Part shown: positions 42,943 through 54,332 of the stretch, in pieces
Position numbering within the stretch: the first letter of the stretch is position 1
Layout of the letters: each line of letters opens with the position of its first letter
NCBI GenBank assembly: GCA_027485855.1
Contig: JAIXQD010000001.1
Location: 62,001 to 126,000, forward strand
Direction of reading: 5' to 3'
Length of the DNA: 64,000 nucleotides
Source of the DNA: Rickettsiales bacterium
GTDB lineage: Bacteria; Pseudomonadota; Alphaproteobacteria; G027485855
Notes under the pieces: generated by a model
Told to the model about the DNA's origin: nothing
Database searches by the model: none
Seen by the model: only the letters and a program-made list of their open reading frames with translations
Made by a program: the position numbers and the translations under genes

Positions 42943-43697
42943 TAAAATTGCACCCTTTTGGTAAAGCCGCCATCAATAATAAGATTAGTGCCGGTAATAT
43001 AGCTAGCTGCTTGGCTGCTGAGAAAAAGCACGGCCTTTGCTACTTCCTCGGGGCGGCCCATGCGTCCCAAAGCAGTTTGGTTTTTGGCCCAAGCAAAAAT
43101 GTCGGCCGCATCTTGCTCGCGGCGGCTCCAACTGCCGCCGGCAAAATAAATGGGGCCGGGTGATACGCAATTCACCCTAATGCGCTCACGCCCCACTTCT
43201 TCGGCCAGTTGTTTGCCATAGGTAATGAGGGCGGCCTTCATCGCATTATAGGGGTTGGCCCCCAAAAAAACCTCGACCGCCGCCACGCTGGAAATCAGCA
43301 CAATGGCGCCTTGACCCGATTGGCGCAAATAAGGGCGCAACGTATCACAGCCAACCACCGCACCTAAAATATCGATATCTACATTTTTGTGCCATTGCGC
43401 CAGACTGGCGCTATTGCCACCACTGACATTGCTGACAAACGCATCAACACGGCCCCATTTTTGCGCGGTGTTATTCAGCCACTCGGCATAGGTCTCGTGC
43501 TGGGCCACATCAAGAGCCGTGCCCGTAACCACGCCTTTTTTGGCTAATTCGCTGGTGGCTTGCTCGACTTCGGCGCTATTGCGGGCGCAAAAGGCCACTT
43601 CGGCGCCTTCAGCCAGAAAATGCTCGATAATAGCTCTGCCAATGCCCCTTGTGCCACCGGTGACAATGACTTTTTTGCCGTTTAAGCCCAATTCCAT
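42942..43697 (-). CDS. Short-chain dehydrogenase/reductase
   Basis: A 251-residue classical SDR from the internal ATG at 43697 (MELGLNGKKVIVTGG); an ATG four codons earlier at 43709 is also possible. The cofactor motif is TGGTRGIG, the NNAG position reads SNVSG, and the catalytic Ser and Tyr-Lys are in LISSVAAVE and NPYNAMKAA. The C-terminal ITGTNLIIDGGFTKRV matches 3-oxoacyl-ACP reductase-like members. The Arg after the NAAS region suggests NADP(H). Substrate unknown. It is divergent from the next SDR and coupled to the secreted protein downstream. Confidence 0.85.
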   Translation of the reverse strand: MELGLNGKKVIVTGGTRGIGRAIIEHFLAEGAEVAFCARNSAEVEQATSELAKKGVVTGTALDVAQHETYAEWLNNTAQKWGRVDAFVSNVSGGNSASLAQWHKNVDIDILGAVVGCDTLRPYLRQSGQGAIVLISSVAAVEVFLGANPYNAMKAALITYGKQLAEEVGRERIRVNCVSPGPIYFAGGSWSRREQDAADIFAWAKNQTALGRMGRPEEVAKAVLFLSSQAASYITGTNLIIDGGFTKRVQF

Positions 43698-43826
43698 TTT
43701 ACTCTCCATGTTACTGTATATTTTACTGCACTTTAACCGAGTGTAACACTGGAAAAGCCGGCGCTGAAATGCTATTTGAACAAGGCGATTTGAATAGGGG
43801 CAAATATTTTGCCAAAGGGGTATTTA

Positions 43827-45594
<1,768 letters not shown>

Positions 45595-45614
45595 CTTTAG
45601 AGCATGGTCTTAAC

Positions 45615-45929
45615 ATGAATATTTTTGTGACAGATGCCCAAGGCACAACCCACCAAGTGCCAGCCTTTGAAGATTGGCAAATCATGGAACTTATCCGTGA
45701 TGCCGGCATAAAAATATTAGCCAATTGCGGCGGCTGCTGCGCTTGTGCGACATGCCATGTTTATGTAGCGCCCGAATGGCAAGATAAACTAGACGCCATG
45801 CAAGCCGAAGAGCGCGATATGCTTGATACCAGCTTTAATGTGCAAAACAGCTCGCGGCTGTCTTGCCAATTACGTTTTACTAAGGCTTTAGATGGGTTGC
45901 AGCTTACTTTAGCACCCGGTAGTTACTAA
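45615..45929 (+). CDS. Adrenodoxin-type [2Fe-2S] ferredoxin
   Basis: A 104-residue ferredoxin with cluster ligands Cys38, Cys44 and Cys47 in ANCGGCCACATCHVY, and Cys84 in SRLSCQLRF. Two additional cysteines (41 and 42) sit inside the ligand loop, where Ser or Gly is usual. The DMLD segment near residue 70 is the acidic partner-binding helix. It probably receives electrons from the reductase encoded just upstream and passes them to an oxygenase or to iron-sulfur assembly. It is convergent with recG after 11 bases. Confidence 0.93.
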   Translation: MNIFVTDAQGTTHQVPAFEDWQIMELIRDAGIKILANCGGCCACATCHVYVAPEWQDKLDAMQAEERDMLDTSFNVQNSSRLSCQLRFTKALDGLQLTLAPGSY

Positions 45930-45940
45930 CGGCGCAGTTA

Positions 45941-48028
45941 TTAGCCGCTGCGCAAATAGCGGGCGGCCATTTCGCGCTCAAATAAATATAATAAATGGCG
46001 CAAGGCATGACCGCGCTCAGTCAGTAATTCTGGGTCACGCGAGATAATCAGTTTTGCATCATCGCGGGCGGTAATGAGCAACGCATGGTGATGCTCAAGG
46101 CTGGCTAAACGAAATTCAGGCAAGCCGCTTTGCTTGGTGCCCAAAACTTCGCCCGCGCCACGCAAACGCAAATCTTCTTCCGCCAGATAAAAGCCATCCT
46201 CGCTGTCACGCAGCAGTTGCAGGCGTTTTTTAGCGGTCTCGCCGAGTGGGGCATGATAAAGCAACACGCAGCTTGATTTTTTATCGCCCCTACCGACCCT
46301 GCCGCGCAGCTGGTGTAATTGGGCCAGGCCAAAACGCTCGGCATGTTCTATCACCATAATGGTGGCGTTGGGCACATTGACGCCCACTTCAATAACGGTG
46401 GTGGCCACCAAAACTTTTAGCACACCGCTGCTAAAAGCCTGCATCACTGCTTCTTTTTCGGCCGCTTTCATGCGGCCATGCACTAGCCCCACTTGTGCCT
46501 CACCCAGTATTTTTTGCAAATCGGCATAGCGTTCGCTGGCGGCGGCTAAATCAATTTTTTCAGATTCATCAATGAGGGGGCACACCCAATAAATTTGCGC
46601 GCCTTCAGTAATTTTGCGCTGTAGGCCGGCCATTAATTCAGGCAGGCGTTCGGCATCAATGATACGCGTATCAATCGGCTGGCGGCCCGGTGGTTTTTCT
46701 GCAAGACGGCTTACTTCCATATCGCCATAAACGGTCAGCGCCAAAGTGCGCGGAATGGGCGTTGCGGTCATCACTAGCATGTCGGCGGCGGCGCCTTTAT
46801 TGGCCAAGGTTAGTCTTTGATGCACGCCAAAGCGATGCTGCTCGTCAATCACAGCAAGACCCAGCGATTGAAACTGCACTTCCTCTTGGAAAAGCGCATG
46901 GGTACCCACCACCAGCCGTAACTCGCCATTGGCCAGTGCGGCTAAAGTTGTTTTGCGCTCTTTGCTGGCTTTAGCGCCACCCAGCAATAAGCCAATATTA
47001 AGGCCGATTTTAGCTAAAAGCGGCTGCATGGTTTCATAATGCTGGCGCGCCAAAATTTCAGTGGGGGCCATAAGGGCGGCTTGTTGTTTAGCCTCAACCG
47101 CAAGCAGCATGGCTAACAACGCCACAATAGTTTTGCCGCTGCCAACATCGCCTTGCAGCAGCCGCAACATGCGCGTGGGTGCGGCTATATCGGCAAAAAC
47201 TTCTTGCAGCGCTTGCTCTTGTGCAACGGTAAGCTTAAAGGGCAAAGCCGCTAGCAGAGCTTGGCGCAAACGGCCATCGCCGATAAGTTTTTGCCCAATG
47301 ATGCTTTGCTGCTCGCGGCGCACCAGCGCCAAAGCCAACTGATTAGCCAGCAGCTCGTCATAGGCCAGGCGCTGGCGGGCAGGGTGACTGGGCTCTAAAT
47401 CGGTGGGGTTTTTTGGCGCATGGGCTTGCTGAATGGCCCTGCGCCAATTTGGCCAATTATTTTTTTGTATAAAGGCGGGGTCGAGCCATTCGGGCAATTC
47501 AGGGGCGGTGCGCAAAGCAGCTTCAATCAACTTTTGCAGCATTTTGGCCGATAGTCCCGCCGTGAGCGGATAGACAGCCTCCAGCCGTGGCAATTGCGCT
47601 ATTTGCGTGGGCTGCACCACATAATCGGGGTGCAGCATCTGCCAGTCTTGGCCATAGCGCTCGAGCAGGCCGCTTACTACCACCTCTTGCCCAAGCTTAT
47701 ATTGCTGGGCCAGCCATTCGGCCTTGGCATGAAAATAACCGATTTGCAAAATGGCGGTGCCGTCGGTGGTGCTGATGCGTACGGGCAGGCGCGGCCTTGG
47801 CGGCGCTTCTATTTTGATAACTTTAACTGTGAGTGTGGCGAGACGTCCGGCCTCGGCTTGGATTAGTTTGGGCGAATAGCTCCGATCGACTAAGCTTATG
47901 GGCAAATGCCATAAAATATCGGCCACATGCTCGCCCACTAATTTTTGCAGCAATTTGCCATAGGCCTTGCCCACGCCGGGCAGGCTGGTCACCGATGCAA
48001 ATAATGGAAAAAGACTATGTGGGCGCAT
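45941..48028 (-). CDS. recG: ATP-dependent DNA helicase RecG
   Basis: A 695-residue superfamily 2 helicase. An N-terminal wedge/OB domain contacts fork DNA (residues ~60-150). Helicase motifs are LQGDVGSGKTIVALLAMLLA (Walker A), VIDEQHRFGVHQRLTL (DEQH), MTATPIPRTLALTVYGD, TTVIEVGVNVPNATIMVIEH and QLRGRVGRGDKKSSC. It remodels stalled forks and Holliday junctions. Its start codon region is shared with the divergent sdhE leader, so the two are close-packed. Confidence 0.97.
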   Translation of the reverse strand: MRPHSLFPLFASVTSLPGVGKAYGKLLQKLVGEHVADILWHLPISLVDRSYSPKLIQAEAGRLATLTVKVIKIEAPPRPRLPVRISTTDGTAILQIGYFHAKAEWLAQQYKLGQEVVVSGLLERYGQDWQMLHPDYVVQPTQIAQLPRLEAVYPLTAGLSAKMLQKLIEAALRTAPELPEWLDPAFIQKNNWPNWRRAIQQAHAPKNPTDLEPSHPARQRLAYDELLANQLALALVRREQQSIIGQKLIGDGRLRQALLAALPFKLTVAQEQALQEVFADIAAPTRMLRLLQGDVGSGKTIVALLAMLLAVEAKQQAALMAPTEILARQHYETMQPLLAKIGLNIGLLLGGAKASKERKTTLAALANGELRLVVGTHALFQEEVQFQSLGLAVIDEQHRFGVHQRLTLANKGAAADMLVMTATPIPRTLALTVYGDMEVSRLAEKPPGRQPIDTRIIDAERLPELMAGLQRKITEGAQIYWVCPLIDESEKIDLAAASERYADLQKILGEAQVGLVHGRMKAAEKEAVMQAFSSGVLKVLVATTVIEVGVNVPNATIMVIEHAERFGLAQLHQLRGRVGRGDKKSSCVLLYHAPLGETAKKRLQLLRDSEDGFYLAEEDLRLRGAGEVLGTKQSGLPEFRLASLEHHHALLITARDDAKLIISRDPELLTERGHALRHLLYLFEREMAARYLRSG

Positions 48029-48053
48029 GGCTAATTATGCTATAAGCGCGGCC

Positions 48054-48353
48054 ATGCAGGAAAGCTTAAATAACAGTGCGGCACTAAAAGCCAAATTACG
48101 TTTTAGAGCGTGGCATCGTGGCACAAGAGAGGCCGATTTATTGCTGGGCCGCTTTGCTGACGCCCATTTAGACGGGCTCAGCGATGAAGAATTGCAAGAT
48201 TTTGCCGCCTTGCTTGATTGTGCCGAGCCCGATATCTGGGATTGGCTTATCGGCAAAGCCGTGCCGCCCGCGCCGCATAATGGCCCGCTCTGGCAAAAAA
48301 TTCAGCAATGGTGCCTTGTGCATAACCCCGCGGCCGAAGGGCGAGGCGGCTAA
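48054..48353 (+). CDS. sdhE: SdhE/Sdh5 family flavinylation factor
   Basis: A 99-residue member of the SDH assembly factor 2 (YgfY) family. The signature is LRFRAWHRGTREADLLLGRF, where Arg-Gly binds near the flavin of SdhA; the C-terminal part has EEPD-like DCAEPDIWDWLIGK. It promotes covalent FAD attachment to succinate dehydrogenase. I prefer the ATG at 48054. A TGC-TATAAG extended -10 (48041-48046) ends seven bases before it, suggesting a leaderless message. An ATG at 48027 is also in frame. The mfd ATG overlaps the last base of its stop. Confidence 0.88.
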   Translation: MQESLNNSAALKAKLRFRAWHRGTREADLLLGRFADAHLDGLSDEELQDFAALLDCAEPDIWDWLIGKAVPPAPHNGPLWQKIQQWCLVHNPAAEGRGG

Positions 48354-51300
48354 TGAGCACACCACTCGACTTTCGCCCATTGCTCGATGCGGGTCTGCAT
48401 AAAATTGCCGGTTGCCCCGCCGGCACTGACGCCATGCTGCTGGCCGAAATGGCTCAGCGCACCGGCAGGCGCGGCATTATTTATGTGGTCAGCGATGATG
48501 AGGCGGCCGCACGGATTATCGAGCAATTGGCATTTTATGCGCCAGAGCTGCCGGTGTTCTATTTACCCGCATGGGATTGCTTGCCCTATGACCGCGTCTC
48601 ACCCAGTGCGCCCATTGTGGCCGAGCGCTTGGCCTGTTTGCAAGCACTCCTAAACCCGCCAAAAGCCGCGCATATTATCATCACTACAGCTGCGGCAATT
48701 TTGCAGCGCCTGCCGCCGCAATCAAGCATTGCCGCAGTAAAAATGCAGTTGCGTGTGGGCGATGTGGTGCAGCAACTTGATTTAGCGCATTTTCTTAACA
48801 GCCATGGCTATCACCGCACCGATATTGTACGTGAAGCGGGCGAATATGCTTATCGGGGCTCTATTATCGATATTTTTCCGCAGGGCGCCGACATGCCCTG
48901 CCGTCTTGATTTATTTGGCGACAGCATAGAAAGCATCAAGCAGTTTGATGTGAAAACGCAGCTGAGTGCGGGCCCTGTGACTGAATTACTGTTGCAACCC
49001 ATGGCTGAGTTTAGCCTGACGCCTGAAAAAATCAGTATTTTCCGCTCGGGCTACCGCGAGGCTTTTGGCGCTGTCACCGATAATGACGCGCTTTATGCCG
49101 CCATCAGCGAAGGGCGGCTTTATGCCGGCATGGAACATTGGTTGCCATTATTTTACCCCGCCATGGCAACCTTGTTTGATTATCTGCCGTATGCGGCTGT
49201 TATGTTGGCGCCCAATACGCCCGATGCGCTAAAGGCCCGCCACACACAAATAGACGATTTTTTTCAAGCCCGACAAAGCCTGCAAAAAGCCGGTAAAAAA
49301 TCTGGCCAACCGCAATATAAAGCGCTGCCGCCCAAATTGCTTTACCTTGATGAAGCAGAATGGCACACGGCACTTGCAGCGCGCATTTGCTGGCAGTTAT
49401 CGGCTTTTGCGCCCTTAGATAATGAGCCTGATTTTGGCTTGCGCACTGTGGTTGGCTTTGCGCAAGCACGCGCCGAGGCTGAAAACTTATATGCCACCGT
49501 CACTACTGAAATTAGACAAGCTCAGCAAAATGGCCAACAGGTGTTAATTGCCGCTTACAGCCATGGCAGTGCCAGCCGTTTAGGCGAATTACTGCGTGAG
49601 CAAGGCGGGCTTGCCTTAGAGCCAGTTACCAGCTTTGCCGCTGTTTTGGCGCAAGATAGCCGCATTGCCAGCTTAGCCATTTTGCCGCAAGAGCAGGGCT
49701 TTGCCAGCCCGCAGCTGCGCGTAATAACTGAAAGCGATATTCTGGGCGATCGCCTTTCTCGCCCGCGCAGCCGCAAAAAACGCGCCGATAATTTTTTATC
49801 AGAAAGTTCTAGCCTCAATGAGGGCGACCTTGTGGTGCATCTTGAGCATGGTGTGGGGCGCTATGAGGGGCTTATTACCTTACAAGTTGGCGGCCTTGCG
49901 CATGATTGTTTGCGTCTCACTTATGCTGGTGGTGACCGCTTATTTGTGCCCGTAGAAAATATTGAAGTACTGAGCCGCTATGGCGGCGAGGCGGCCAGTG
50001 CCACGCTCGATAAATTAGGCGGCACAGCGTGGCAGGCCCGTAAAGCGCGGGTTAAGCAGCGCCTGCGCGATTTAACTGCGCAGTTGCTGAAATTGGCAGC
50101 AGCCCGTGCCTTGCGCGAAGGACAGCGGGTTGAGATTGACAGCGGGCTTTATCAGCAATTTGCGGCGCGATTCCCCTATGCCGAAACTGAAGACCAAGCC
50201 AAAGCAATTGACGATGTGTTGGCTGACCTTGCCAGTGGCCGGCCGATGGATAGGCTGGTCTGTGGCGATGTTGGCTTTGGCAAAACCGAAGTGGCCTTAA
50301 GGGCCGCTTTTGCTGCGGTTGAAGCAGGTTTGCAGGTGGCTGTGGTAGTGCCCACAACTTTATTGGCGCGGCAACATACGCGCAGTTTTAGCGCACGATT
50401 TGCGGGCTTGCCGGTGCGGGTGGCGCAGCTCTCACGCTTTGTGAATGCCAAAGACAGTAAGCAAATTAAGGCCGAGCTTGCTGCGGGTCAGGTTGATATT
50501 GTGGTGGGTACCCATGCGCTGTTGGGCAAAGACGTGGCTTTTAAAAACCTTGGCCTGCTGATTATTGATGAAGAGCAGCATTTTGGCGTGAAGCAAAAAG
50601 AAAAACTCAAAGAGTTTAAGAGCAATGTGCATATTCTGACATTGTCGGCCACGCCCATTCCGCGCACTTTGCAATTGGCCCTTTCGGGCTTGCGCGAATT
50701 ATCGCTGATTACCACCCCGCCCATCGACCGCTTGGCCGTTAAAACTTTTGTGCTGCCTTTCGACCCGCTGGTGCTGCGCGAGGCTTTAATGCGCGAGCAT
50801 TTTAGAGGCGGGCAAAGTTTTTTTGTGGTGCCACGGCTTGAAGATTTACCCGAAATTCAAGAGCGCCTGCGCGAGCTGGTGCCCGAGCTTAAATTTACCG
50901 TGGCGCATGGCCAGCTCAGCCCAACAGCCTTAGAAGAAGTGATGGCTGCTTTCGATGATGGCCAATATGATATTTTGCTGGCCACCAACATTATTGAATC
51001 GGGCCTTGATTTGCCACGCGCCAACACGATGATTATTTATCGTGCCGATATGTTTGGCTTGGCCCAGCTTTATCAATTACGCGGCAGGGTGGGGCGCGCC
51101 AAACAGCGCGGCTTTGCATATTTAACTTGGCCCGCCGCACAAAAGCTTAGCCAAAGTGCCGAGCAGCGCTTGCAAGTGATGCAAACGCTTGAGCATCTGG
51201 GCGCGGGTTTTCAGTTAGCCAGTCACGATATGGATTTGCGCGGCGCGGGCAATTTGCTGGGCGAGGAGCAATCGGGGCAAATTCGTGAGGTGGGGGTTGA

Positions 51301-51835
51301 GCTTTATCAGCAAATGCTGCAAGAAGCGGTTGAGCAAGCGCAAGCCGGTGGCATGGTTGCCGATGAAGATTGGTCGCCACAAATTAATTTAGGCTTGGCG
51401 GTTTTAATTCCTGAAAATTATGTCACTGATTTGGGCGTGCGTTTATCTTTGTATCGACGCCTTGGTACTTTTACCGATAGCGCCGAGCTTGAAGCTTTTG
51501 CCGCTGAGCTGATTGATCGGTTTGGTGATTTACCCGCAGAGGTTGATAATCTACTGCAAGTGATGGCCATTAAGCTACTGTGCAAACAAGCTGGCATTGA
51601 AAAGGTAGAGGCGGGGCCCAAGGGTGCCGTGATTGCCTTTAAGGGCAACCGCTTTGCCCGCCCTGATTTATTACTAGCCTATATACAAAGCAAGGCCGGC
51701 ATCTTGGCGGTGCGCCCCGATCAAAAATTAGTGGCACTGAAAAACTGGGATGAGATGAGCGCCCGCAAACGCGGCTTGCAAAAACTTTTGGCCGAGCTGG
51801 TGGCCTTAGCTAAAGGCCAAACATTAGCGGCGTAA
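48353..51835 (+). CDS. mfd: Transcription-repair coupling factor Mfd
   Basis: A 1160-residue Mfd. The N-terminal UvrB-like module (residues ~1-340) includes EAGEYAYRGSIIDIFPQGAD. The RNA polymerase-interacting domain (~480-560) includes DLVVHLEHGVGRYEGLITLQ. The RecG-like translocase has VCGDVGFGKTEVALRAAFAA, LIIDEEQHFGVKQKEKLKEF, TLSATPIPRTLQLALSGLRE and QLRGRVGRAKQRGFAYLTW. The C-terminal TRCF domain ends the protein. It displaces RNA polymerase stalled at lesions and recruits UvrA. The start shares a base with the sdhE stop (TAATG). Confidence 0.97.
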   Translation: MSTPLDFRPLLDAGLHKIAGCPAGTDAMLLAEMAQRTGRRGIIYVVSDDEAAARIIEQLAFYAPELPVFYLPAWDCLPYDRVSPSAPIVAERLACLQALLNPPKAAHIIITTAAAILQRLPPQSSIAAVKMQLRVGDVVQQLDLAHFLNSHGYHRTDIVREAGEYAYRGSIIDIFPQGADMPCRLDLFGDSIESIKQFDVKTQLSAGPVTELLLQPMAEFSLTPEKISIFRSGYREAFGAVTDNDALYAAISEGRLYAGMEHWLPLFYPAMATLFDYLPYAAVMLAPNTPDALKARHTQIDDFFQARQSLQKAGKKSGQPQYKALPPKLLYLDEAEWHTALAARICWQLSAFAPLDNEPDFGLRTVVGFAQARAEAENLYATVTTEIRQAQQNGQQVLIAAYSHGSASRLGELLREQGGLALEPVTSFAAVLAQDSRIASLAILPQEQGFASPQLRVITESDILGDRLSRPRSRKKRADNFLSESSSLNEGDLVVHLEHGVGRYEGLITLQVGGLAHDCLRLTYAGGDRLFVPVENIEVLSRYGGEAASATLDKLGGTAWQARKARVKQRLRDLTAQLLKLAAARALREGQRVEIDSGLYQQFAARFPYAETEDQAKAIDDVLADLASGRPMDRLVCGDVGFGKTEVALRAAFAAVEAGLQVAVVVPTTLLARQHTRSFSARFAGLPVRVAQLSRFVNAKDSKQIKAELAAGQVDIVVGTHALLGKDVAFKNLGLLIIDEEQHFGVKQKEKLKEFKSNVHILTLSATPIPRTLQLALSGLRELSLITTPPIDRLAVKTFVLPFDPLVLREALMREHFRGGQSFFVVPRLEDLPEIQERLRELVPELKFTVAHGQLSPTALEEVMAAFDDGQYDILLATNIIESGLDLPRANTMIIYRADMFGLAQLYQLRGRVGRAKQRGFAYLTWPAAQKLSQSAEQRLQVMQTLEHLGAGFQLASHDMDLRGAGNLLGEEQSGQIREVGVELYQQMLQEAVEQAQAGGMVADEDWSPQINLGLAVLIPENYVTDLGVRLSLYRRLGTFTDSAELEAFAAELIDRFGDLPAEVDNLLQVMAIKLLCKQAGIEKVEAGPKGAVIAFKGNRFARPDLLLAYIQSKAGILAVRPDQKLVALKNWDEMSARKRGLQKLLAELVALAKGQTLAA

Positions 51836-51846
51836 CTTATACGCGC

Positions 51847-52380
51847 CTATGGTGCAGGCTTAATGGGTTTGCCGTTGTCGCTCACCAAGGGTGGTATTGG
51901 CCTACGCACGATTTGCTTTTTAATGTTTAATTCAGGGCTGTTTTGGGCAATTTGCTCGACGTCGATATCTTTATAGCCAAGTTTGAACAAAATATCTGCC
52001 GGTGTTTTTCCAGCCACGAAAAGCTGCACATGCCCAAAAACAAAAGTTGCGGACTGTGTCCGCATCGCTAAATTCATTAAAAAAAACGTCACAGTATCGG
52101 CATAGGTTTTGGGGTTGTTGGCACCACGAATATTTTCGTGGCGTAGGGTGACGCTGAGTTCATAAAATGGTTCTTCACCAGCCTCATTATGAAATTCACC
52201 CGGCGCTAATTTTTGCAACAAAACCGGCTGTAATTTTATCTCTAGTTGGTCGGTGTTAAACAGGCCAAAGCTTTGATAAAGTTCACGGTTAATTTGTAGC
52301 TCAATAAGCTTTTGTAGAAAAATATCAGTGTCATTCTGCTTTAACGACTGGCCATAAAGATAATCAGAAACAGCAGGCAT
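51847..52380 (-). CDS. Unknown-family protein, tandem paralogue A
   Basis: A 177-residue soluble protein I do not recognise. Start chosen at 52380, where AAAGGAG precedes the ATG and the sequence aligns with its neighbour from Met. It shares with paralogue B the opening MPAV-DYLYG, IKLQPVLLQKLAPGE, EAGEEPFYELSVTL, NPKTYADTV-FFLMNL, the segment GKTPADILFKLGYKD, and the ending KPIKPAP. The repeated TPADIL-KLGYKD resembles a helical interaction motif. No signal peptide or membrane segment is seen. An upstream in-frame extension to 52452 is not supported by the alignment. It arose by duplication of the neighbouring gene, with the junction visible at 52437-52464. Confidence 0.75.
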   Translation of the reverse strand: MPAVSDYLYGQSLKQNDTDIFLQKLIELQINRELYQSFGLFNTDQLEIKLQPVLLQKLAPGEFHNEAGEEPFYELSVTLRHENIRGANNPKTYADTVTFFLMNLAMRTQSATFVFGHVQLFVAGKTPADILFKLGYKDIDVEQIAQNSPELNIKKQIVRRPIPPLVSDNGKPIKPAP

Positions 52381-52436
52381 GATAAGCACTCCTTTTTTTG
52401 TATGATTTGCAACATATAGAAATGGTGGTCTTTGCT

Positions 52437-53081
52437 GCAAGGTTTTTTTCACTTACGCAGCTCTTTATGGTGCAGGCTTAATGGGCTTGCTGTTGCTGCT
52501 CACCAAGGTCAGTCTGGGCCTACTGACGATTTGTGCTGTGATGTCTAGTTCAGGAATTTCTTCGGCGATTTGGGCGGCGGTGTAATCTTTATAGCCAAGC
52601 TTGGCTAAAATATCGGCGGGGGTTTGCCCGCTTACTATGAGCTGCACAGGCTCAAGCTCAAAGCTTGAATGCTCTGCCCGTGTCGATAATTTCATTAAAA
52701 AAAACGCCACAGTATCGGCATAGGTTTTGGGGTTTCTGACGCCAGTGATATTTTCAGGCGGTAGGGTGATGCTGAGCTCGTAAAATGGCTCTTCGCCGGC
52801 TTCGGGGTGAGATTCATTTGGCGCTAATTTTTGCAACAAAACCGGCTGTAATTTTACTTCAATTTGGTTGGTGTTAACCAGGCCAAAGCATTGATATAAT
52901 TCGCAGGTAATTTCATCGGCAATAATATTTTGTGCCACAATATCAGCGTCACTCTGCTTTAAGGGCAGGCCATAAAGATAGTCAAAAACAGCAGGCATGA
53001 CAGACGCTCCATAAGTTACAAGACGGTAGCTTATGGAAACGGCACTCTTAGAAGCAAGGCTTTTTTTACTTACGCGGCTCT
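52437..53081. repeat. Junction repeats of a ~618-base tandem duplication
   Basis: A 28-base sequence at 53054-53081, which includes the last codons and stop of the alanine dehydrogenase gene, recurs at 52437-52464 with 25 of 28 identities, directly next to the stop of paralogue B. The second copy is a vestige of the dehydrogenase 3' end between the two unknown genes. The duplicated unit was therefore dehydrogenase end plus intergenic DNA plus one gene, about 618 bases. Confidence 0.8.
52465..52998 (-). CDS. Unknown-family protein, tandem paralogue B
   Basis: A 177-residue protein of the same length as paralogue A and with more than half its residues identical by eye. Shared blocks are KLQPVLLQKLAP, EAGEEPFYELSITL, NPKTYADTVAFFLMKL, GQTPADILAKLGYKD and the terminal KPIKPAP. 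It differs most at residues 18-35 and 108-120. Unlike A it contains Cys residues near the N-terminus (CELYQCFG). It starts 71 bases after the alanine dehydrogenase stop on the same strand and may be read from that promoter. I cannot name the family or a function. Confidence 0.75.
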   Translation of the reverse strand: MPAVFDYLYGLPLKQSDADIVAQNIIADEITCELYQCFGLVNTNQIEVKLQPVLLQKLAPNESHPEAGEEPFYELSITLPPENITGVRNPKTYADTVAFFLMKLSTRAEHSSFELEPVQLIVSGQTPADILAKLGYKDYTAAQIAEEIPELDITAQIVSRPRLTLVSSNSKPIKPAP

Positions 53082-54203
53082 GCTTTTGCCCTGCACCCAG
53101 TCGGCGGCGGCCAAATAGGGCATTTTATGTATATCGGCCACGGCTTTATAAGTGACTTTGCCCTCGGCTACATTCAGCCCTTCCAGCAGGTGTATATCAT
53201 CGGCCAGCGCTTGCTTCACGCCCTTATTGGCCAAGGCCAAAGTAAAGGGCAGGGTGGCATTATTAAGCGCAAAAGTGCTGGTGCGCGCAACGCCGCCGGG
53301 CATATTAGCCACGCAATAATGAATAACGCCATCGACCTCATAAGTGGGGTTGGCATGGGTGGTGGGGTGCGCAGTTTCGGCACAGCCGCCTTGATCGATA
53401 GCGACATCGACAATGACCGAGCCGCGCTTCATTTTTTTGACCATCTCTTTGGTAATCAGTTTGGGGGCAAAGGCACCCGGCACTAAAACCGCGCCAATGA
53501 CCAAATCGGCACTGGTGACAAATTCTTCAATTGAGTCGATGGTGGCGTAAATTGTATTGAGCGATGCGCCAAATTGAAAATCGAGCTCTTTAAGGCGGTG
53601 AATTGATTTATCAATAACCGTCACATGCGCTTCAAGCCCCATGGCCATGCGTGCGGCATTGGTGCCAACCACGCCGCCGCCAATAATCACCACGCGTGCA
53701 GCAGGTACGCCCGGCACGCCCCCCAGCAACAGGCCACGCCCGCCTTGGGCTTTTTCTAAACAATGCGCACCGGCTTGAATGGACATACGCCCCGCAACTT
53801 CGCTCATGGGTGCTAATAGCGGTAAGCCACCGCGATGGTCGGTCACAGTTTCATAGGCAATGGCAATGCAGCCCGATTTAACCAGCGCTTCGGTTTGTTC
53901 AAAATCAGGGGCAAGGTGCAAATAAGTAAACAGCACTTGGCCTGGGCGCAGCATTTTACATTCTTGCGCTTGCGGCTCTTTGACTTTGACAATCATCTCA
54001 GCTTTGGCAAACACCTCGGCAGCATCAGCGGCAATTTTTGCGCCGGCTTGTATATATTGTTCATCGGCTAAATCAATGCCGGCACCCGCACCTTGTTGCA
54101 CTAAAACCTGATGGCCAAAATGGGTCAGCTCACGCACCGCTGAAGGGGTTAAGCCAACACGATATTCGTGGTTTTTAATTTCTTTTGGCACACCAATAAG
54201 CAT
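53070..54203 (-). CDS. ald: Alanine dehydrogenase
   Basis: A 377-residue NAD-dependent L-alanine dehydrogenase. The start [20 protein letters not shown] is the conserved family N-terminus and has GGGGGAT upstream. Catalytic Lys75 (KVKEPQ) and His96 (YLHLAPD) fall exactly at the family's usual numbers. The NAD loop is [19 protein letters not shown], and the substrate Asp is in [14 protein letters not shown]. It interconverts alanine with pyruvate and ammonia. An extended -10 (TGC-TATAAT) lies about 55 bases upstream. Its 3' end was copied in the duplication downstream. Confidence 0.96.
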   Translation of the reverse strand: MLIGVPKEIKNHEYRVGLTPSAVRELTHFGHQVLVQQGAGAGIDLADEQYIQAGAKIAADAAEVFAKAEMIVKVKEPQAQECKMLRPGQVLFTYLHLAPDFEQTEALVKSGCIAIAYETVTDHRGGLPLLAPMSEVAGRMSIQAGAHCLEKAQGGRGLLLGGVPGVPAARVVIIGGGVVGTNAARMAMGLEAHVTVIDKSIHRLKELDFQFGASLNTIYATIDSIEEFVTSADLVIGAVLVPGAFAPKLITKEMVKKMKRGSVIVDVAIDQGGCAETAHPTTHANPTYEVDGVIHYCVANMPGGVARTSTFALNNATLPFTLALANKGVKQALADDIHLLEGLNVAEGKVTYKAVADIHKMPYLAAADWVQGKSRAA

Positions 54204-54257
54204 GAGATCCCCCGTTTGCTGATTTACCTGATGATCGTTTAATTGATTCTGGCGCAG

Positions 54258-54263
54258 ATTATA
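54258..54263 (-). promoter_or_regulatory. Extended -10 element of the alanine dehydrogenase promoter
   Basis: On the minus strand the sequence ATGC-TATAAT gives a perfect -10 hexamer with the TGN extension, which can work without a good -35; the best -35 at 17 bases is only GATGCA. Transcription would start near 54251, leaving a leader of about 48 bases. The same ATGC-TATAA form occurs before sdhE. Confidence 0.5.
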
Positions 54264-54332
54264 GCATGAATGGCGGCTTTTGCATCTGCTGCCCATATTG
54301 CGCCGCAACAGCAGACAAGCTAGGATAAAACC

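Noticed and set aside
45925..45960. GCGCAG...CTGCGC inverted repeat between ferredoxin and recG as a terminator
   Set aside because: Only 6-bp arms, no T-run on either side, and it overlaps the recG coding end.
52381..52452. 24-residue N-terminal extension of paralogue A
   Set aside because: The paralogue starts at the aligned Met, and AAAGGAG supports the downstream ATG.
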